Below, piece after piece: positions 10,869 through 21,173 of a stretch of 64,000 bases of DNA. Every line of letters begins with the position of its first letter. The stretch's first letter is position 1. The notes under the pieces are model-generated. The model made no database searches and was not told the DNA's origin. It saw nothing but the letters and a program-made list of their open reading frames with translations. This DNA is from Brenneria alni (GTDB lineage: Bacteria > Pseudomonadota > Gammaproteobacteria > Enterobacterales > Enterobacteriaceae), in the NCBI RefSeq assembly GCF_003666245.1, contig NZ_MJLZ01000009.1:31544-95543 (forward strand), in the 5' to 3' direction. The position numbers and the translations under genes are program-made.

Positions 10869-11154
10869 AGAACCCCCACGCTGAAGCTGATGGATTCAGC
10901 CCCGATGTGAAATGATGAAACCATTGTCAGTGATTTTTATTGTCCCGACAAGCCTGGGTATAGACAGGCTTTATTGTAGCGGGGCATGGTCTTTTTTTTT
11001 AATAAAATGTTATGTCTCTGGTAGGCAAGCGGCTCAGGCCACCCTATAATCTGCGCCACTTCACTGGCCGGAACGATACCTGTCATCTTGAAATCTATCG
11101 GGTATATCATTATCCCATCCGGCTGCTATCAGACAGTTATTGAAAGAGGTCAAT

Positions 11155-11586
11155 ATGACGGTAGAACGTACCTTTTCCATCGTAAAACCCAATGCGGTGG
11201 CGAAGAATGCCATTGGCGCCATTTATGCGCGTTTTGAAAGCGCGGGTTTTAAAATTGTTGCAGCCAAAATGCTGCATTTGACTCGTGAACAAGCTGAAGG
11301 TTTTTATGCCGAACATCAGGGCAAACCGTTTTTTGACGGACTGGTCGCATTCATGATCTCCGGCCCAATCATGGTACAGGTGCTGGAAGGGGAAAATGCC
11401 GTTCAGCGTAACCGTGACATTATGGGGGCGACCAATCCGGCGAACGCCCTGGCCGGTACGCTGCGTGCTGATTATGCCGACAGCTTCACGGAGAACGCGG
11501 TACACGGTTCTGATTCCATTGAATCCGCACAACGCGAAATTGCCTATTTCTTCAGCGCCGATGAAATTTGCCCGCGTAACCGCTAA
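11155..11586 (+). CDS. ndk: nucleoside diphosphate kinase
   Basis: The 143-residue enzyme equalises nucleoside triphosphate pools by phosphate transfer through a phosphohistidine. The active-site H117 is in NAVHGSDS, and the start [15 protein letters not shown] is the family N-terminus. The ATG at 11155 follows AAGAGGT; an in-frame TTG at 11140 is rejected. The 286 bases between sseA and ndk hold divergent promoters but no further gene that I can see. Confidence 0.97.
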   Translation: MTVERTFSIVKPNAVAKNAIGAIYARFESAGFKIVAAKMLHLTREQAEGFYAEHQGKPFFDGLVAFMISGPIMVQVLEGENAVQRNRDIMGATNPANALAGTLRADYADSFTENAVHGSDSIESAQREIAYFFSADEICPRNR

Positions 11587-11704
11587 TTCCGTACGGTGTG
11601 AATCGGCTAGCATCGAACCAATACCGCAATGTGCCGGGTTACAAGCCAGCATATAAAAATGCGGCGACAGTAGCTTACCTGCATTAAACTTTGTACAATG
11701 CCGC

Positions 11705-11738
11705 GCCCTGAATGTGTGTGCGCTTATTCAGGGCATTT
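11705..11738 (+). terminator. hairpin between ndk and rlmN
   Basis: A perfect 9-bp stem (GCCCTGAAT at 11705-11713 with ATTCAGGGC at 11726-11734) is followed by ATTTTC. It is probably the ndk terminator, although it is 118 bases past the stop. Confidence 0.5.
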
Positions 11739-11795
11739 TCTATATATCATCTTTCTTTCGAGCCATAACGTGTAATAACGAGGCCAAGAGTTCCT

Positions 11796-12977
11796 ATGTC
11801 TGAGCAAACTGTGTCCGAATTTTCCCCGACGTCCGCCGAGATCTCTCAAGCCGCCAAATCCGGAGCGGAAAAGATTAACCTGTTGGATCTTAACCGTCAG
11901 CAAATGCGCGAGTTTTTCGCGTCATTGGGGGAGAAACCCTTCCGTGCCGATCAGGTGATGAAGTGGATCTATCACTATTGCTGTGATGATTTCACTCAGA
12001 TGACCGATATTAACAAAGTCTTTCGTAGCAAATTACAAGAGGTTGCCGAGATTCGTGCGCCGGAAGTGGTGGATGAACAGCGCTCTTCCGATGGCACCAT
12101 CAAGTGGGCGATTCTGGTTGGCGGCCAGCGAGTGGAAACGGTATATATACCGGAAGAAGACCGTGCGACGCTGTGTGTGTCTTCGCAGGTTGGTTGTGCG
12201 CTGGAATGCAAATTCTGCTCCACCGCGCAGCAGGGTTTTAACCGCAACCTGCGCGTTTCTGAAATTATCGGTCAGGTGTGGCGTGCGGCGAAAATTATCG
12301 GCGCGTTTAAAGTCACCGGTCAGCGCCCGATTACTAACGTGGTCATGATGGGAATGGGTGAACCCTTGCTCAACTTGACTAATGTGGTCCCCGCAATGGA
12401 AATCATGCTGGATGATTTTGGCTTCGGTTTATCAAAACGGCGTGTCACTCTGTCGACGTCCGGCGTGGTGCCTGCGCTGGATAAGTTAGGCGATATGATC
12501 GACGTTGCCCTGGCGATCTCCCTGCATGCGCCAAACGATGAAATTCGTAACGAAATTATGCCGCTGAATAAGAAATATAACATCGAAACCTTTCTGGGCG
12601 CGGTGCGGCGTTATCTGGATAAATCCAATGCCAATCAGGGGCGTGTAACGGTGGAATACGTGATGCTGGATCATATTAATGATGGTACGGAGCACGCTCA
12701 TCAATTGGCTGAATGCCTGAAAGACACGCCATGTAAGATTAACCTGATTCCATGGAATCCCTTCCCCGGCGCGCCCTATGGGCGTAGTTCGAATAGCCGT
12801 GTCGATCGTTTTTCCAAAGTGCTTATGGAATATGGCTTTACCACCATTGTGCGCAAAACCCGCGGTGACGATATTGATGCCGCTTGCGGTCAGCTTGCGG
12901 GTGAAGTCGTGGACAGAACCAAGCGTACGCTGAAGAAAAAGATGGCAGGTGAACCTATCATGGTTAAAACGGTCTGA
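11796..12977 (+). CDS. rlmN: dual-specificity rRNA/tRNA (adenine-C2)-methyltransferase RlmN
   Basis: The 393-residue radical-SAM enzyme methylates C2 of A2503 in 23S rRNA and A37 in some tRNAs. The radical-SAM cluster motif CxxxCxxC is C134, C138, C141 (GCALECKFC). The two further cysteines needed for the ping-pong mechanism are present: C127 (ATLC) and the C-terminal one in [10 protein letters not shown]. The N-terminus is about nine residues longer than in E. coli. It heads a run rlmN-pilW-rodZ-ispG. Confidence 0.97.
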   Translation: MSEQTVSEFSPTSAEISQAAKSGAEKINLLDLNRQQMREFFASLGEKPFRADQVMKWIYHYCCDDFTQMTDINKVFRSKLQEVAEIRAPEVVDEQRSSDGTIKWAILVGGQRVETVYIPEEDRATLCVSSQVGCALECKFCSTAQQGFNRNLRVSEIIGQVWRAAKIIGAFKVTGQRPITNVVMMGMGEPLLNLTNVVPAMEIMLDDFGFGLSKRRVTLSTSGVVPALDKLGDMIDVALAISLHAPNDEIRNEIMPLNKKYNIETFLGAVRRYLDKSNANQGRVTVEYVMLDHINDGTEHAHQLAECLKDTPCKINLIPWNPFPGAPYGRSSNSRVDRFSKVLMEYGFTTIVRKTRGDDIDAACGQLAGEVVDRTKRTLKKKMAGEPIMVKTV

Positions 12978-13126
12978 TACCTGATTGTCTTGGTTACCTA
13001 TGAAGGTGATAATACTTTTACCGTGTTAATCATACGATAGCGGTGACGCAATATGGATTTAAGATGACATACCGTTGATATGACAGGGATATGACAGGCC
13101 GGGACGGCAATAGAAGGGCGTCAGGA

Positions 13127-13885
13127 ATGATACAACAGTTAAGACAGGGAAAGCGCTGGTTGCCGGTAGTCATGATTGTTCTGTTGGCAGGATGCAGTCA
13201 TCCAGCTCGTGAAGGGGTAAACCCGGCGGTGGCGCAAACCCGTTTGCAATTGGGGCTGGAGTATCTGGCCCGCAATAACCTGGATGCCGCTCGCCAGAAT
13301 CTTGAAAAGGCGTTGGAAGCCGCGCCGCAAGACTATCGTACCCAATTAGGTATGGCGCTTTATGAGCAGCGGATAGGTGAAAATCAGGCCGCAGAACGGC
13401 GTTATCAATTAGCATTGCGGCAGGCGCCGGAAAACGGCAGCGTAATGAATAATTACGGTGCGTTTCTGTGTGGTTTAGGGCAGTATGTAGCGGCGCAAAG
13501 GCAGTTTAACGCGGCTGTTCAACTCCCTGATTACCGTCAGGTTGCCGATGCGTTGGAAAATGCAGGATATTGTTTTTTCAAAGCAGGCCAGAATGATAAT
13601 GCGCGCAGCGTATTAAGTCGGGCATTGAAGTATGATCCCGTGAAAGGGGACATGCTTCTGGCAGAGGCGGATAAACAGTTTTCTGCCGGAAAACACGAGC
13701 AGGCTCAATTGCTCCTGGATGTTTATCAGCATATTCTTCCGGTCAGCGCCGAAAGTTTATGGTTACAGATTCGTTTCGCCGTGCTGGCGGGCCGTGATGG
13801 CGATATTGACCGTTATGGCAAGTTGCTGGCGCAAAGTTTTCCACAATCTAAACAGTACCAGCAGTTCTTAGCTAATGAATACTGA
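13127..13885 (+). CDS. pilW: TPR lipoprotein of the PilW/PilF type
   Basis: The 252-residue protein begins with a lipoprotein signal peptide (hydrophobic stretch ending LLAGC, lipidated C23) followed by about six tetratricopeptide repeats. In type IV pilus bacteria, PilW/PilF pilots the secretin to the outer membrane; in enterobacteria at this locus the role is not settled. The ATG at 13127 puts a short basic head before the hydrophobic core; an in-frame ATG at 13091 would add 12 residues. Its 3' end overlaps rodZ by 11 bases, implying translational coupling. Confidence 0.85.
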   Translation: MIQQLRQGKRWLPVVMIVLLAGCSHPAREGVNPAVAQTRLQLGLEYLARNNLDAARQNLEKALEAAPQDYRTQLGMALYEQRIGENQAAERRYQLALRQAPENGSVMNNYGAFLCGLGQYVAAQRQFNAAVQLPDYRQVADALENAGYCFFKAGQNDNARSVLSRALKYDPVKGDMLLAEADKQFSAGKHEQAQLLLDVYQHILPVSAESLWLQIRFAVLAGRDGDIDRYGKLLAQSFPQSKQYQQFLANEY

Positions 13886-14879
13886 AGCCACTCAAAATAA
13901 TACAGAATCAACCATTCCCGGCGAACGTTTGCGCCAGGCGCGTGAGCGTCTGGGGTTGACTCAGCAGATCGTTGCTGAACGTTTATGCCTTAAGCTTTCC
14001 ACTGTTCGTGAGATTGAAGAAGGCAATACGCCAACCGATTTGGCGCCCACTTTTTTACGCGGTTATATCCGCTCTTATGCAAAGTTTGTTCACTTGCCTG
14101 AGGATGAGCTGTTACCCATGCTGGATAAGCATGTGGCTCCCAGAGCATCCAACGTTGCTCCCATGCAAAGTTTTTCCTTAGGGAAAAGCCGCAAGAAGCG
14201 GGATGGCTGGTTAATGACCTTCACCTGGCTGGTGGTGGTGGTGGTCTTGGGGTTAACCGGAGCATGGTGGTGGCAGAATCATCAGGCGCAGCAGCAGGAA
14301 ATTAACACCTTGGTCGACCATGCCAGTTCGATGCAGGGGCAGAATGAAGGTCAGTCTGTGCCGTTGGTGGATAATAATATTGAGCAGAAGGATCCGGCTG
14401 CTTCAACTGCTCCGCCGTCCTCACCGACAGATGTACCGATAAATATGGCCGATTCCTCGTTTGAAAACGGCGCGCCTCCCTCTTCTCCTTCTGATGAGCA
14501 GTCGGCGACTACGCCATCCACCTCCTCTGCGCCAACCGCGCAACCACAACCGCCAGCCGCGGATGACGCCCCCTTACTGAACCAGAGCGCACTGACGCCA
14601 GGGGTGACGGCGTCAGCGGCTAACACACCGGCTGCCAATGTGCTGGTAATGAACTTTAACGCCGACTGCTGGCTGGAGGTGACGGACGCCAGCGGAAAAA
14701 AACTGTTCAGCGGTATACAACGTAATGGCGGGGCGCTGAATCTGAGCGGTCAGGCGCCCTATAGGCTGAAAATCGGCGCGCCTGCTGCGGTACAGATCCA
14801 ATTTCAAGGTAAGCCGGTCGACTTGAGCCAGTTTGTGAGAAGCAATCAGGTTGCGCGTCTGACGTTGGCGGCGGAATAA
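13875..14879 (+). CDS. rodZ: cytoskeletal membrane protein RodZ
   Basis: The 334-residue bitopic inner-membrane protein links MreB filaments to the elongation machinery and sets rod shape. Order of parts: a Xre-type helix-turn-helix at about 17-80 ([18 protein letters not shown]), a basic linker (KSRKKRD), one transmembrane helix at 112-133, a Pro/Ser/Thr/Ala-rich periplasmic linker (about 170-240), and a C-terminal beta domain ([15 protein letters not shown]). It overlaps pilW by 11 bases and is followed by ispG. Confidence 0.95.
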   Translation: MNTEATQNNTESTIPGERLRQARERLGLTQQIVAERLCLKLSTVREIEEGNTPTDLAPTFLRGYIRSYAKFVHLPEDELLPMLDKHVAPRASNVAPMQSFSLGKSRKKRDGWLMTFTWLVVVVVLGLTGAWWWQNHQAQQQEINTLVDHASSMQGQNEGQSVPLVDNNIEQKDPAASTAPPSSPTDVPINMADSSFENGAPPSSPSDEQSATTPSTSSAPTAQPQPPAADDAPLLNQSALTPGVTASAANTPAANVLVMNFNADCWLEVTDASGKKLFSGIQRNGGALNLSGQAPYRLKIGAPAAVQIQFQGKPVDLSQFVRSNQVARLTLAAE

Positions 14880-14921
14880 CGCAATATTTACCCGTGATGC
14901 TGTAATTTTGGAGAAGATGTA

Positions 14922-16043
14922 ATGCATAACGCTGCACCCATAGCCCGCCGGAAATCAAAACGGATTTACGTCGGTAAGGTGCCTGTTGGAGATGGCGCGC
15001 CGATTGCGGTGCAATCCATGACCAACACCCGAACCACTGATGTTGAAGCAACGGTTAATCAAATCAAATCACTGGAACGCGTTGGTGTTGATATTGTGCG
15101 CGTTTCCGTGCCGACAATGGATGCGGCGGAAGCGTTCAAACTCATTAAACAGCAGGTTAATGTCCCACTCGTTGCTGATATCCATTTTGACTACCGCATT
15201 GCGTTGAAAGTAGCGGAATATGGCGTCGACTGCCTGCGTATTAACCCTGGCAATATTGGTAACGAAGAACGCATCCGTTCCGTTGTGGACTGCGCACGTG
15301 ATTACAATATCCCGATACGCATCGGGGTGAACGGCGGGTCGCTGGAAAAAGATTTGCAGGAAAAATATGGTGAGCCGACGCCGGAAGCGCTGCTGGAATC
15401 CGCTATGCGCCATGTTGATATTCTCGATCGCCTCAATTTCGATCAGTTTAAAGTCAGCGTGAAAGCATCCGATGTTTTTCTGGCGGTGCAGTCTTATCGG
15501 CTGCTGGCCGCCCGTATCGATCAGCCGTTGCATCTGGGAATTACCGAAGCAGGTGGCGCGCGCAGCGGGGCGGTTAAATCGGCAATTGGCCTTGGTCTGC
15601 TATTATCTGAAGGGATCGGCGATACCTTACGTATTTCGCTGGCGGCTGATCCGGTTGAGGAAGTTAAAGTTGGCTTCGATATTCTGAAGTCGTTGCGTAT
15701 TCGCGCTCGCGGCATCAATTTTATTGCCTGTCCAACCTGCTCACGGCAAGAGTTCGATGTCATTGGTACAGTGAACGCGCTGGAGCAACGGCTTGAAGAC
15801 ATCATCACACCGATGGATGTCTCGATTATTGGCTGCGTGGTTAACGGGCCGGGCGAGGCGTTGGTTTCCACCATCGGCGTGACGGGCGGCCATAATAAGA
15901 GCGGTTTTTATGAAGATGGCGTGCGTCAGAGAGAACGTTTCGATAACGAGCAGATGATCGACCAGCTTGAAGCTAAAATCCGTGCCAAGGCGTCCATGAT
16001 GGATGAAAACCAGCGCATTACGGTAAATCTGGTCGATAAATAA
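14922..16043 (+). CDS. ispG: 4-hydroxy-3-methylbut-2-enyl-diphosphate synthase IspG
   Basis: The 373-residue [4Fe-4S] enzyme converts MEcPP to HMBPP, the penultimate step of the MEP isoprenoid pathway. The N-terminal TIM barrel begins [28 protein letters not shown]. The cluster ligands lie in CPTCSRQEF and [10 protein letters not shown], with the conserved Glu after the last. It depends on the Fe-S system encoded 10 kb upstream. Position between rodZ and hisS is as in E. coli. Confidence 0.97.
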   Translation: MHNAAPIARRKSKRIYVGKVPVGDGAPIAVQSMTNTRTTDVEATVNQIKSLERVGVDIVRVSVPTMDAAEAFKLIKQQVNVPLVADIHFDYRIALKVAEYGVDCLRINPGNIGNEERIRSVVDCARDYNIPIRIGVNGGSLEKDLQEKYGEPTPEALLESAMRHVDILDRLNFDQFKVSVKASDVFLAVQSYRLLAARIDQPLHLGITEAGGARSGAVKSAIGLGLLLSEGIGDTLRISLAADPVEEVKVGFDILKSLRIRARGINFIACPTCSRQEFDVIGTVNALEQRLEDIITPMDVSIIGCVVNGPGEALVSTIGVTGGHNKSGFYEDGVRQRERFDNEQMIDQLEAKIRAKASMMDENQRITVNLVDK

Positions 16044-16178
16044 GCTGTGCTGGTGCGGCCTGTAGCCGTCATTTGCATAATATTATCCTGAACCCGATGG
16101 GGGGGCTTTGCATTGAAGATGCGACAGCAATCCCCTTATAATCGGGTTTATTTTTTGAAAAACGCATAGAGAGCAGAC

Positions 16179-17453
16179 GTGGCAAAAAATATTCAAGCCA
16201 TTCGTGGAATGAACGATTACCTGCCAGCCGAAACGGCATTGTGGCAGCGTATTGAAAACAGCCTGAAACAGGTGCTCGGCAGCTACGGCTACAGTGAAAT
16301 TCGTACACCTATTGTTGAGCAGACATCGCTGTTTCAACGCGCCATTGGCGAAGTTACGGATGTGGTCGAAAAAGAGATGTATACCTTTGAGGACCGTAAC
16401 GGCGACAGTCTGACGTTGCGCCCGGAAAATACCGCTTCTTGCGTTCGTGCTGGCATTGAGCATGGTTTTCTCTACAATCAGGAGCAGCGCCTGTGGTATA
16501 TCGGGCCGATGTTTCGCCACGAGCGCCCGCAGAAAGGCCGCTATCGCCAATTTCATCAACTGGGTTGTGAAGTTTTTGGATTGCCGGGGCCGGACATTGA
16601 CGCCGAGCTTATTCTGCTCACCGCTCGCTGGTGGCGGGTGCTGGGTATTTCAGCGCAGGTTAAGCTGGAACTGAATTCGATTGGTTCGCTGGACGCTCGT
16701 GCAAAATACCGTGAAGCGCTGATTACTTTCCTTGAGCAGCATAAAGAAAAGCTTGATGAGGATTGTTTGCGCCGTATGTATACCAACCCGCTGCGGGTGC
16801 TGGATTCAAAAAATCCCCAGGTTCAGACGCTGCTTGATGAAGCGCCGATCCTGACTGACTACCTTGATGATGAATCTCGCGCACACTTTGAGGCGTTGGG
16901 TGAACTTTTAACGCAGGCTGGTATCCCATATACCGTCAATCCGCGTCTGGTTCGCGGTCTGGATTATTACAACCGCACCGTTTTCGAATGGGTAACAACC
17001 AGTCTGGGCGCTCAGGGCACGGTCTGTGCCGGGGGGCGTTATGATGGTATGGTCGAGCAACTGGGCGGACGTGCTACGCCAGCCGTGGGTTTTGCGATGG
17101 GGCTGGAGCGTTTGGTTCTGCTGGTGCAGTCCATCAACCCTGAATTTAAAGCACAACCGAGTGTTGATGTTTATCTGATCTCTTCTGGCGAGGGAACTCA
17201 GGTGGCCGCAATGCAACTGGCTGAGACATTACGTGATACGCTGCCGCAACTGAAACTGATGACCAACTATGGCGGCGGCAATTTTAAAAAGCAATTTGCC
17301 CGAGCGGATAAATGGGGCGCACGCATTGCGCTGGTATTAGGTGAAAATGAAGTTGCGGCTGGTCAGGTGGTGATAAAAAACCTGAGAAATGGCGAGCAGG
17401 ATACATTGGCGCAGACCGACGTTGCAGCACGATTGGCAACGTTACTGGATTGA
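16179..17453 (+). CDS. hisS: histidyl-tRNA synthetase
   Basis: The 424-residue class II aminoacyl-tRNA synthetase charges tRNA-His. Motif 2 ([21 protein letters not shown]), the histidine-specific [15 protein letters not shown], and motif 3 ([14 protein letters not shown]) are all visible; the C-terminal anticodon domain begins near residue 330. The start codon is GTG ([16 protein letters not shown]). The 135 bases upstream contain a G-run and no gene. yfgM begins 13 bases after the stop. Confidence 0.97.
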   Translation: MAKNIQAIRGMNDYLPAETALWQRIENSLKQVLGSYGYSEIRTPIVEQTSLFQRAIGEVTDVVEKEMYTFEDRNGDSLTLRPENTASCVRAGIEHGFLYNQEQRLWYIGPMFRHERPQKGRYRQFHQLGCEVFGLPGPDIDAELILLTARWWRVLGISAQVKLELNSIGSLDARAKYREALITFLEQHKEKLDEDCLRRMYTNPLRVLDSKNPQVQTLLDEAPILTDYLDDESRAHFEALGELLTQAGIPYTVNPRLVRGLDYYNRTVFEWVTTSLGAQGTVCAGGRYDGMVEQLGGRATPAVGFAMGLERLVLLVQSINPEFKAQPSVDVYLISSGEGTQVAAMQLAETLRDTLPQLKLMTNYGGGNFKKQFARADKWGARIALVLGENEVAAGQVVIKNLRNGEQDTLAQTDVAARLATLLD

Positions 17454-17466
17454 GGAGAAAGACACA

Positions 17467-18087
17467 GTGGAAGTCTATACCACAGAGAATGAGCAGGTTG
17501 ATGCGCTACGTCGTTTCCTCGCGGAAAACGGAAAGGCGTTAATCGTCGGCGTTGTGCTGGGTGTCGGCGCGTTGGTAGGTTGGCGTTTCTGGCAGAATAA
17601 CCAGAGCAACAGCGCTATGGCGTCATCGACGTCATATCAGCTCATCAGTGACCAGTTGGCGGAGGGGAAAGCTGAAGCCGTAACCTCAGCGGAGAAATTT
17701 TCTGCTGAAAATAAAAATAACTACGGTGTGCTGGCTTCGCTGGAACTGGCCCGTCACTACGTGGATCAAAATGATTTTGCTAAAGCGGAACGACAATTGG
17801 CGCAAGCTCTGTCCCAAACCAGCGATGCCGATCTGCTTTCTTTAGTGAATCTGCGTTTGGCGCGGATTCAGTTGCAAGATAAAAAAGCGGATGAAGCGCT
17901 GAAGACACTGGATGCCATCAAGTCAGACGGCTGGGTTGCTTTGGCGGCGGAAGTCCGTGGTGATGCCCTGGTAAGCAAAGGGGATAATCAGGCGGCACGC
18001 GACGCGTATAACAAAGGTTTGTCTGCCAATCCACCGCAGGCATTGAAAGCATTGCTGACTATGAAACTGAATAACCTGTCCAGCTAA
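17467..18087 (+). CDS. yfgM: ancillary SecYEG translocon subunit YfgM
   Basis: The 206-residue inner-membrane protein has the E. coli YfgM length. A single transmembrane helix (about residues 23-41, ALIVGVVLGVGALVGWRFW) is followed by a periplasmic TPR-like domain. In E. coli it associates with SecYEG and PpiD and helps hand secreted proteins to periplasmic chaperones. The GTG start at 17467 follows GAGGAGA; the frame extends upstream into hisS but without homology. It is co-transcribed with hisS and bamB by spacing. Confidence 0.93.
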   Translation: MEVYTTENEQVDALRRFLAENGKALIVGVVLGVGALVGWRFWQNNQSNSAMASSTSYQLISDQLAEGKAEAVTSAEKFSAENKNNYGVLASLELARHYVDQNDFAKAERQLAQALSQTSDADLLSLVNLRLARIQLQDKKADEALKTLDAIKSDGWVALAAEVRGDALVSKGDNQAARDAYNKGLSANPPQALKALLTMKLNNLSS

Positions 18088-18097
18088 GAGGAATTCC

Positions 18098-19279
18098 ATG
18101 CAACTGCGTAAAACACTTTTGGTAGGACTGGTTTCAGTCGCCCTGCTGAACGGATGTTCGCTGTTCAACAGCGAGGAAGATGTAGTCACTATGTCGCCAC
18201 TGCCGACGGTGGAAAATCAGTTCACGCCGACTAAGGTATGGAGCCGTTCTGTGGGGAGTGGAATTGGTGAGTTTTATTCTAATCTTCACCCGGCCTGGCA
18301 GGATAATCGCGTATTTGCCGCCGATCGCCGGGGGACGGTGAAAGCGCTGGATCTCAGCAACGGCACTGAAATCTGGCAGGTGGATCTATCTGAAAAAACC
18401 GGGTTTCTCTCCCGGAATACACCTGCATTATTATCCGGCGGCGTAGCCGTATCGGGCAACCATGTCTATGTTGGCAGTGAAAGAGCGCAGGTATTTGCTC
18501 TGAATACTGAAGACGGCACATCGGTATGGCAGACGAACGTGGCCGGCGAAGTGCTTTCGCGCCCGGTGAGCAGTGACGGCGTAGTGCTGATTCATACCAC
18601 TAACGGCATGTTGCAGGCGTTGAATGAAGCTGATGGCGCGATTAAATGGACGGTTAACCTGGACATGCCAACGCTTTCTCTGCGTGGCGAATCAGCGCCG
18701 ACCGCAGCGTTTGGCGCCGCTATCGTTGGTGGTGATAACGGGCGTGTGAATGCCGTGCTGATTAATCAGGGGCAGTTAATCTGGCAGCAGCGTATTTCAC
18801 AGCCAAGCGGGGCGACGGAAATTGATCGCCTGAATGATGTCGATACCACGCCGGTTGTTGCCGGTGATGTGGTATACGCATTGGGCTATAACGGCAATAT
18901 GACGGCGCTGGATCTGCGCTCCGGTCAGATCTTATGGAAACGGGAGCTGGGCTCGGTGCATGATTTCATTGTGGATGGCGACCGTATCTATCTGGTCGAC
19001 CAGGATGACCGCGTTGTGGCGCTGAACACTAATGGCGGCGTGAACCTGTGGCGTCAAAGCGATCTGTTGCACCGTAACCTGACGGCGCCTGTGCTGTATA
19101 ATGGTTATCTGGTGGTGGGTGATAGCGAAGGGTATCTGCACTGGCTGAATACGGCTGATGGCCGCTTTGTCGTGCAACAGAAAGTGGATAGCGCCGGTTT
19201 CCTGAGCAAGCCGGTGATTGCCAGTGATAAGCTGCTTATTCAGGCGAAGAACGGCGAAGTTTACGCTTTCACCCGCTAG
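18098..19279 (+). CDS. bamB: outer membrane assembly lipoprotein BamB
   Basis: The 393-residue lipoprotein is part of the BAM complex that folds beta-barrel proteins into the outer membrane; it binds BamA. A signal peptide ends at the lipobox LLNGC (C20). The rest is an eight-bladed beta propeller with repeated PQQ-type blades, for example ALDLSNGTEIWQ, ALNTEDGTSVWQ, ALDLRSGQILWK and ALNTNGGVNLWR. It follows yfgM by 10 bases and is followed by the repeat element at 19287. Confidence 0.96.
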   Translation: MQLRKTLLVGLVSVALLNGCSLFNSEEDVVTMSPLPTVENQFTPTKVWSRSVGSGIGEFYSNLHPAWQDNRVFAADRRGTVKALDLSNGTEIWQVDLSEKTGFLSRNTPALLSGGVAVSGNHVYVGSERAQVFALNTEDGTSVWQTNVAGEVLSRPVSSDGVVLIHTTNGMLQALNEADGAIKWTVNLDMPTLSLRGESAPTAAFGAAIVGGDNGRVNAVLINQGQLIWQQRISQPSGATEIDRLNDVDTTPVVAGDVVYALGYNGNMTALDLRSGQILWKRELGSVHDFIVDGDRIYLVDQDDRVVALNTNGGVNLWRQSDLLHRNLTAPVLYNGYLVVGDSEGYLHWLNTADGRFVVQQKVDSAGFLSKPVIASDKLLIQAKNGEVYAFTR

Positions 19280-19286
19280 TTAAAAA

Positions 19287-19488
19287 TATACCCAATAGAT
19301 TTCGAGATGCAGGAAGGCGGCAAGAGAAGGAATCCCGATGAGCTTACACAAGTAAGTGATTCGGGTGACTGACAAATCTGCCTGGAGCAGATTTGAACGC
19401 TGTTCACAGCGGCCCCAAAGGGGCGAGGCCCAGGGAGGGGCCGAGTAGAGCGGCCAACACACCTGCAACTTGAAAGATGAAGGGTAGA
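19287..19488. repeat. MITE-like inverted-repeat element between bamB and der
   Basis: The element has imperfect terminal inverted repeats of about 25 bp: TACCC...GATGCAGG at 19289-19313 and CCTGCAACTT...AGGGTA at 19462-19486. The sequence just inside the left repeat (AGGAAGGCGGCAAG, then GAATCCCGATGAGCTTAC) resembles a dispersed palindromic repeat that I recall from Serratia, Yersinia and Pectobacterium genomes. This copy is long, with an extra GC-rich core (about 19365-19455) that can form its own hairpins. It encodes nothing convincing and is probably mobilised in trans. Confidence 0.7.
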
Positions 19489-19525
19489 ACGTTTGGATCT
19501 TTGCCTCTTGCAAATATGATCCCCC

Positions 19526-19563
19526 AACGGCTCCTGACAGTATCAGGGGCCGTTTCGTCTTTT
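19526..19563 (+). terminator. terminator upstream of der
   Basis: A perfect 12-bp stem (19526-19537 with 19543-19554, 5-base loop) is followed by TCGTCTTTT. It lies after the bamB gene and the repeat element, and fits a Rho-independent terminator of the hisS-yfgM-bamB unit. Confidence 0.75.
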
Positions 19564-19621
19564 ATCGTCAGCGAGTATTTTCGCTGTAACGTATTGAAAT
19601 ATAAGTAATGAGGTTGTAACA

Positions 19622-21115
19622 ATGATACCTGTCGTCGCGCTGGTCGGACGTCCGAATGTGGGGAAATCCACGCTGTTTAACCGCTTAACGCGCACTCGTG
19701 ATGCATTGGTGGCGGATTTCCCAGGGCTGACTCGTGACCGCAAGTATGGCCGTGCGGAAGTGGAAGGTCATGAATTTATTATCATTGATACCGGTGGTAT
19801 TGATGGCGCGGAAGATGGCGTAGAAACGCGTATGGCCGGGCAGTCGCTGGTGGCGATTGAAGAGGCCGATATCGTACTGTTTATGGTGGATGCCCGCGCT
19901 GGATTGATGCCTGCTGATGAAAGTATTGCCCAGCATCTGCGCAGCCGCCAGAAAGCAACCTTTCTGGTTGCCAATAAAACCGATGGCATCGACCCTGACA
20001 CCGTCATCGGGGATTTCTATTCGCTGGGGATGGGGGAAATTTATCCGATAGCGGCTTCTCACGGGCGCGGCGTATCATCCTTGCTGGAAAAAGTCCTGTT
20101 GCCGTTTGTGCAGGATGGCGAGCCTGAACCCGTTGAGCTAACGGAAGAAGAAGAGAATGCCGCCTACTGGGCGGAACAGCTTGCTGATGAGCAAGCCGCT
20201 GAAAATGCGCAAGCTGAAGAGGATGACTTTAATCCTGAAGATTTGCCGATCAAACTGGCTATTGTCGGTCGCCCCAACGTGGGCAAGTCCACCCTGACCA
20301 ACCGTATTCTGGGTGAGGAACGCGTGGTGGTTTACGATATGCCCGGCACCACGCGTGACAGTATTTACATTCCGATGGTGCGTGATGAACGTGAATACGT
20401 GCTAATTGATACCGCCGGGGTACGCAAACGAGGCAAAGTGACCGAGACGGTCGAAAAATTCTCGGTGATTAAAACGCTACAGGCGATAGAAGATGCCAAC
20501 GTTGTGATGCTGGTCATTGATGCCCGTGAAGGGATTGCCGATCAGGATCTCTCTCTGTTGGGCTTTATCCTCAATAGCGGGCGCTCACTGGTGATCGTGG
20601 TCAACAAGTGGGATGGTTTGTCGCAGGAAGTTCGCGATCAAGTCAAAGAAACGCTGGATTTACGCCTCGGCTTCATCGATTTTGCTCGTGTTCATTTCAT
20701 CTCCGCGTTACATGGCAGCGGCGTGGGTAATCTGTTTGAATCGGTCATTGAAGCCTACACCTGCGCAACGCGCAGAGTCGGAACCTCTATGCTGACTCGC
20801 ATTATGCAGATGGCGGCGGATGACCATCAACCGCCGCTGGTGCGTGGCCGTCGTGTGAAATTGAAATATGCTCATGCGGGTGGCTATAACCCGCCGATTG
20901 TGGTGATCCACGGTAATCAGGTGAAAGATCTGCCCGATTCCTACAAGCGTTATCTGATGAATTACTTTCGTCGTTCGCTGGATGTAATGGGAACGCCGAT
21001 TCGCATCCAGTTTAAAGAGGGCGAAAACCCCTTTGCGGATAAGCGCAACACGCTGACGCCGAATCAGTTGCGCAAGCGTAAGCGTTTGATGCAGCACCTT
21101 AAAAAGAGCAAATAA
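19622..21115 (+). CDS. der: ribosome biogenesis GTPase Der (EngA)
   Basis: The 497-residue protein has two tandem Era-like GTPase domains and acts in 50S subunit maturation. The first domain has G1 GRPNVGKST (about residue 8) and G4 NKTD. The second has G1 GRPNVGKST (about 210-217), G3 DTAG and G4 NKWD. An acidic linker ([12 protein letters not shown]...EEDDF) joins them, and a KH-like C-terminal domain ends in a basic tail. Length and layout match E. coli Der. Confidence 0.97.
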   Translation: MIPVVALVGRPNVGKSTLFNRLTRTRDALVADFPGLTRDRKYGRAEVEGHEFIIIDTGGIDGAEDGVETRMAGQSLVAIEEADIVLFMVDARAGLMPADESIAQHLRSRQKATFLVANKTDGIDPDTVIGDFYSLGMGEIYPIAASHGRGVSSLLEKVLLPFVQDGEPEPVELTEEEENAAYWAEQLADEQAAENAQAEEDDFNPEDLPIKLAIVGRPNVGKSTLTNRILGEERVVVYDMPGTTRDSIYIPMVRDEREYVLIDTAGVRKRGKVTETVEKFSVIKTLQAIEDANVVMLVIDAREGIADQDLSLLGFILNSGRSLVIVVNKWDGLSQEVRDQVKETLDLRLGFIDFARVHFISALHGSGVGNLFESVIEAYTCATRRVGTSMLTRIMQMAADDHQPPLVRGRRVKLKYAHAGGYNPPIVVIHGNQVKDLPDSYKRYLMNYFRRSLDVMGTPIRIQFKEGENPFADKRNTLTPNQLRKRKRLMQHLKKSK

Positions 21116-21122
21116 TTAATAA

Positions 21123-21150
21123 GCGGGGTGGATAGCAATATTCGCCCCGC
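21123..21150 (+). terminator. hairpin after der
   Basis: GCGGGGTG (21123-21130) can pair with CGCCCCGC (21143-21150) around a 12-base loop. No clear T-run follows, so termination would be weak. It separates der from the permease gene. Confidence 0.35.
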
Positions 21151-21173
21151 ATTGTTGAATCACAAGGGAACTT

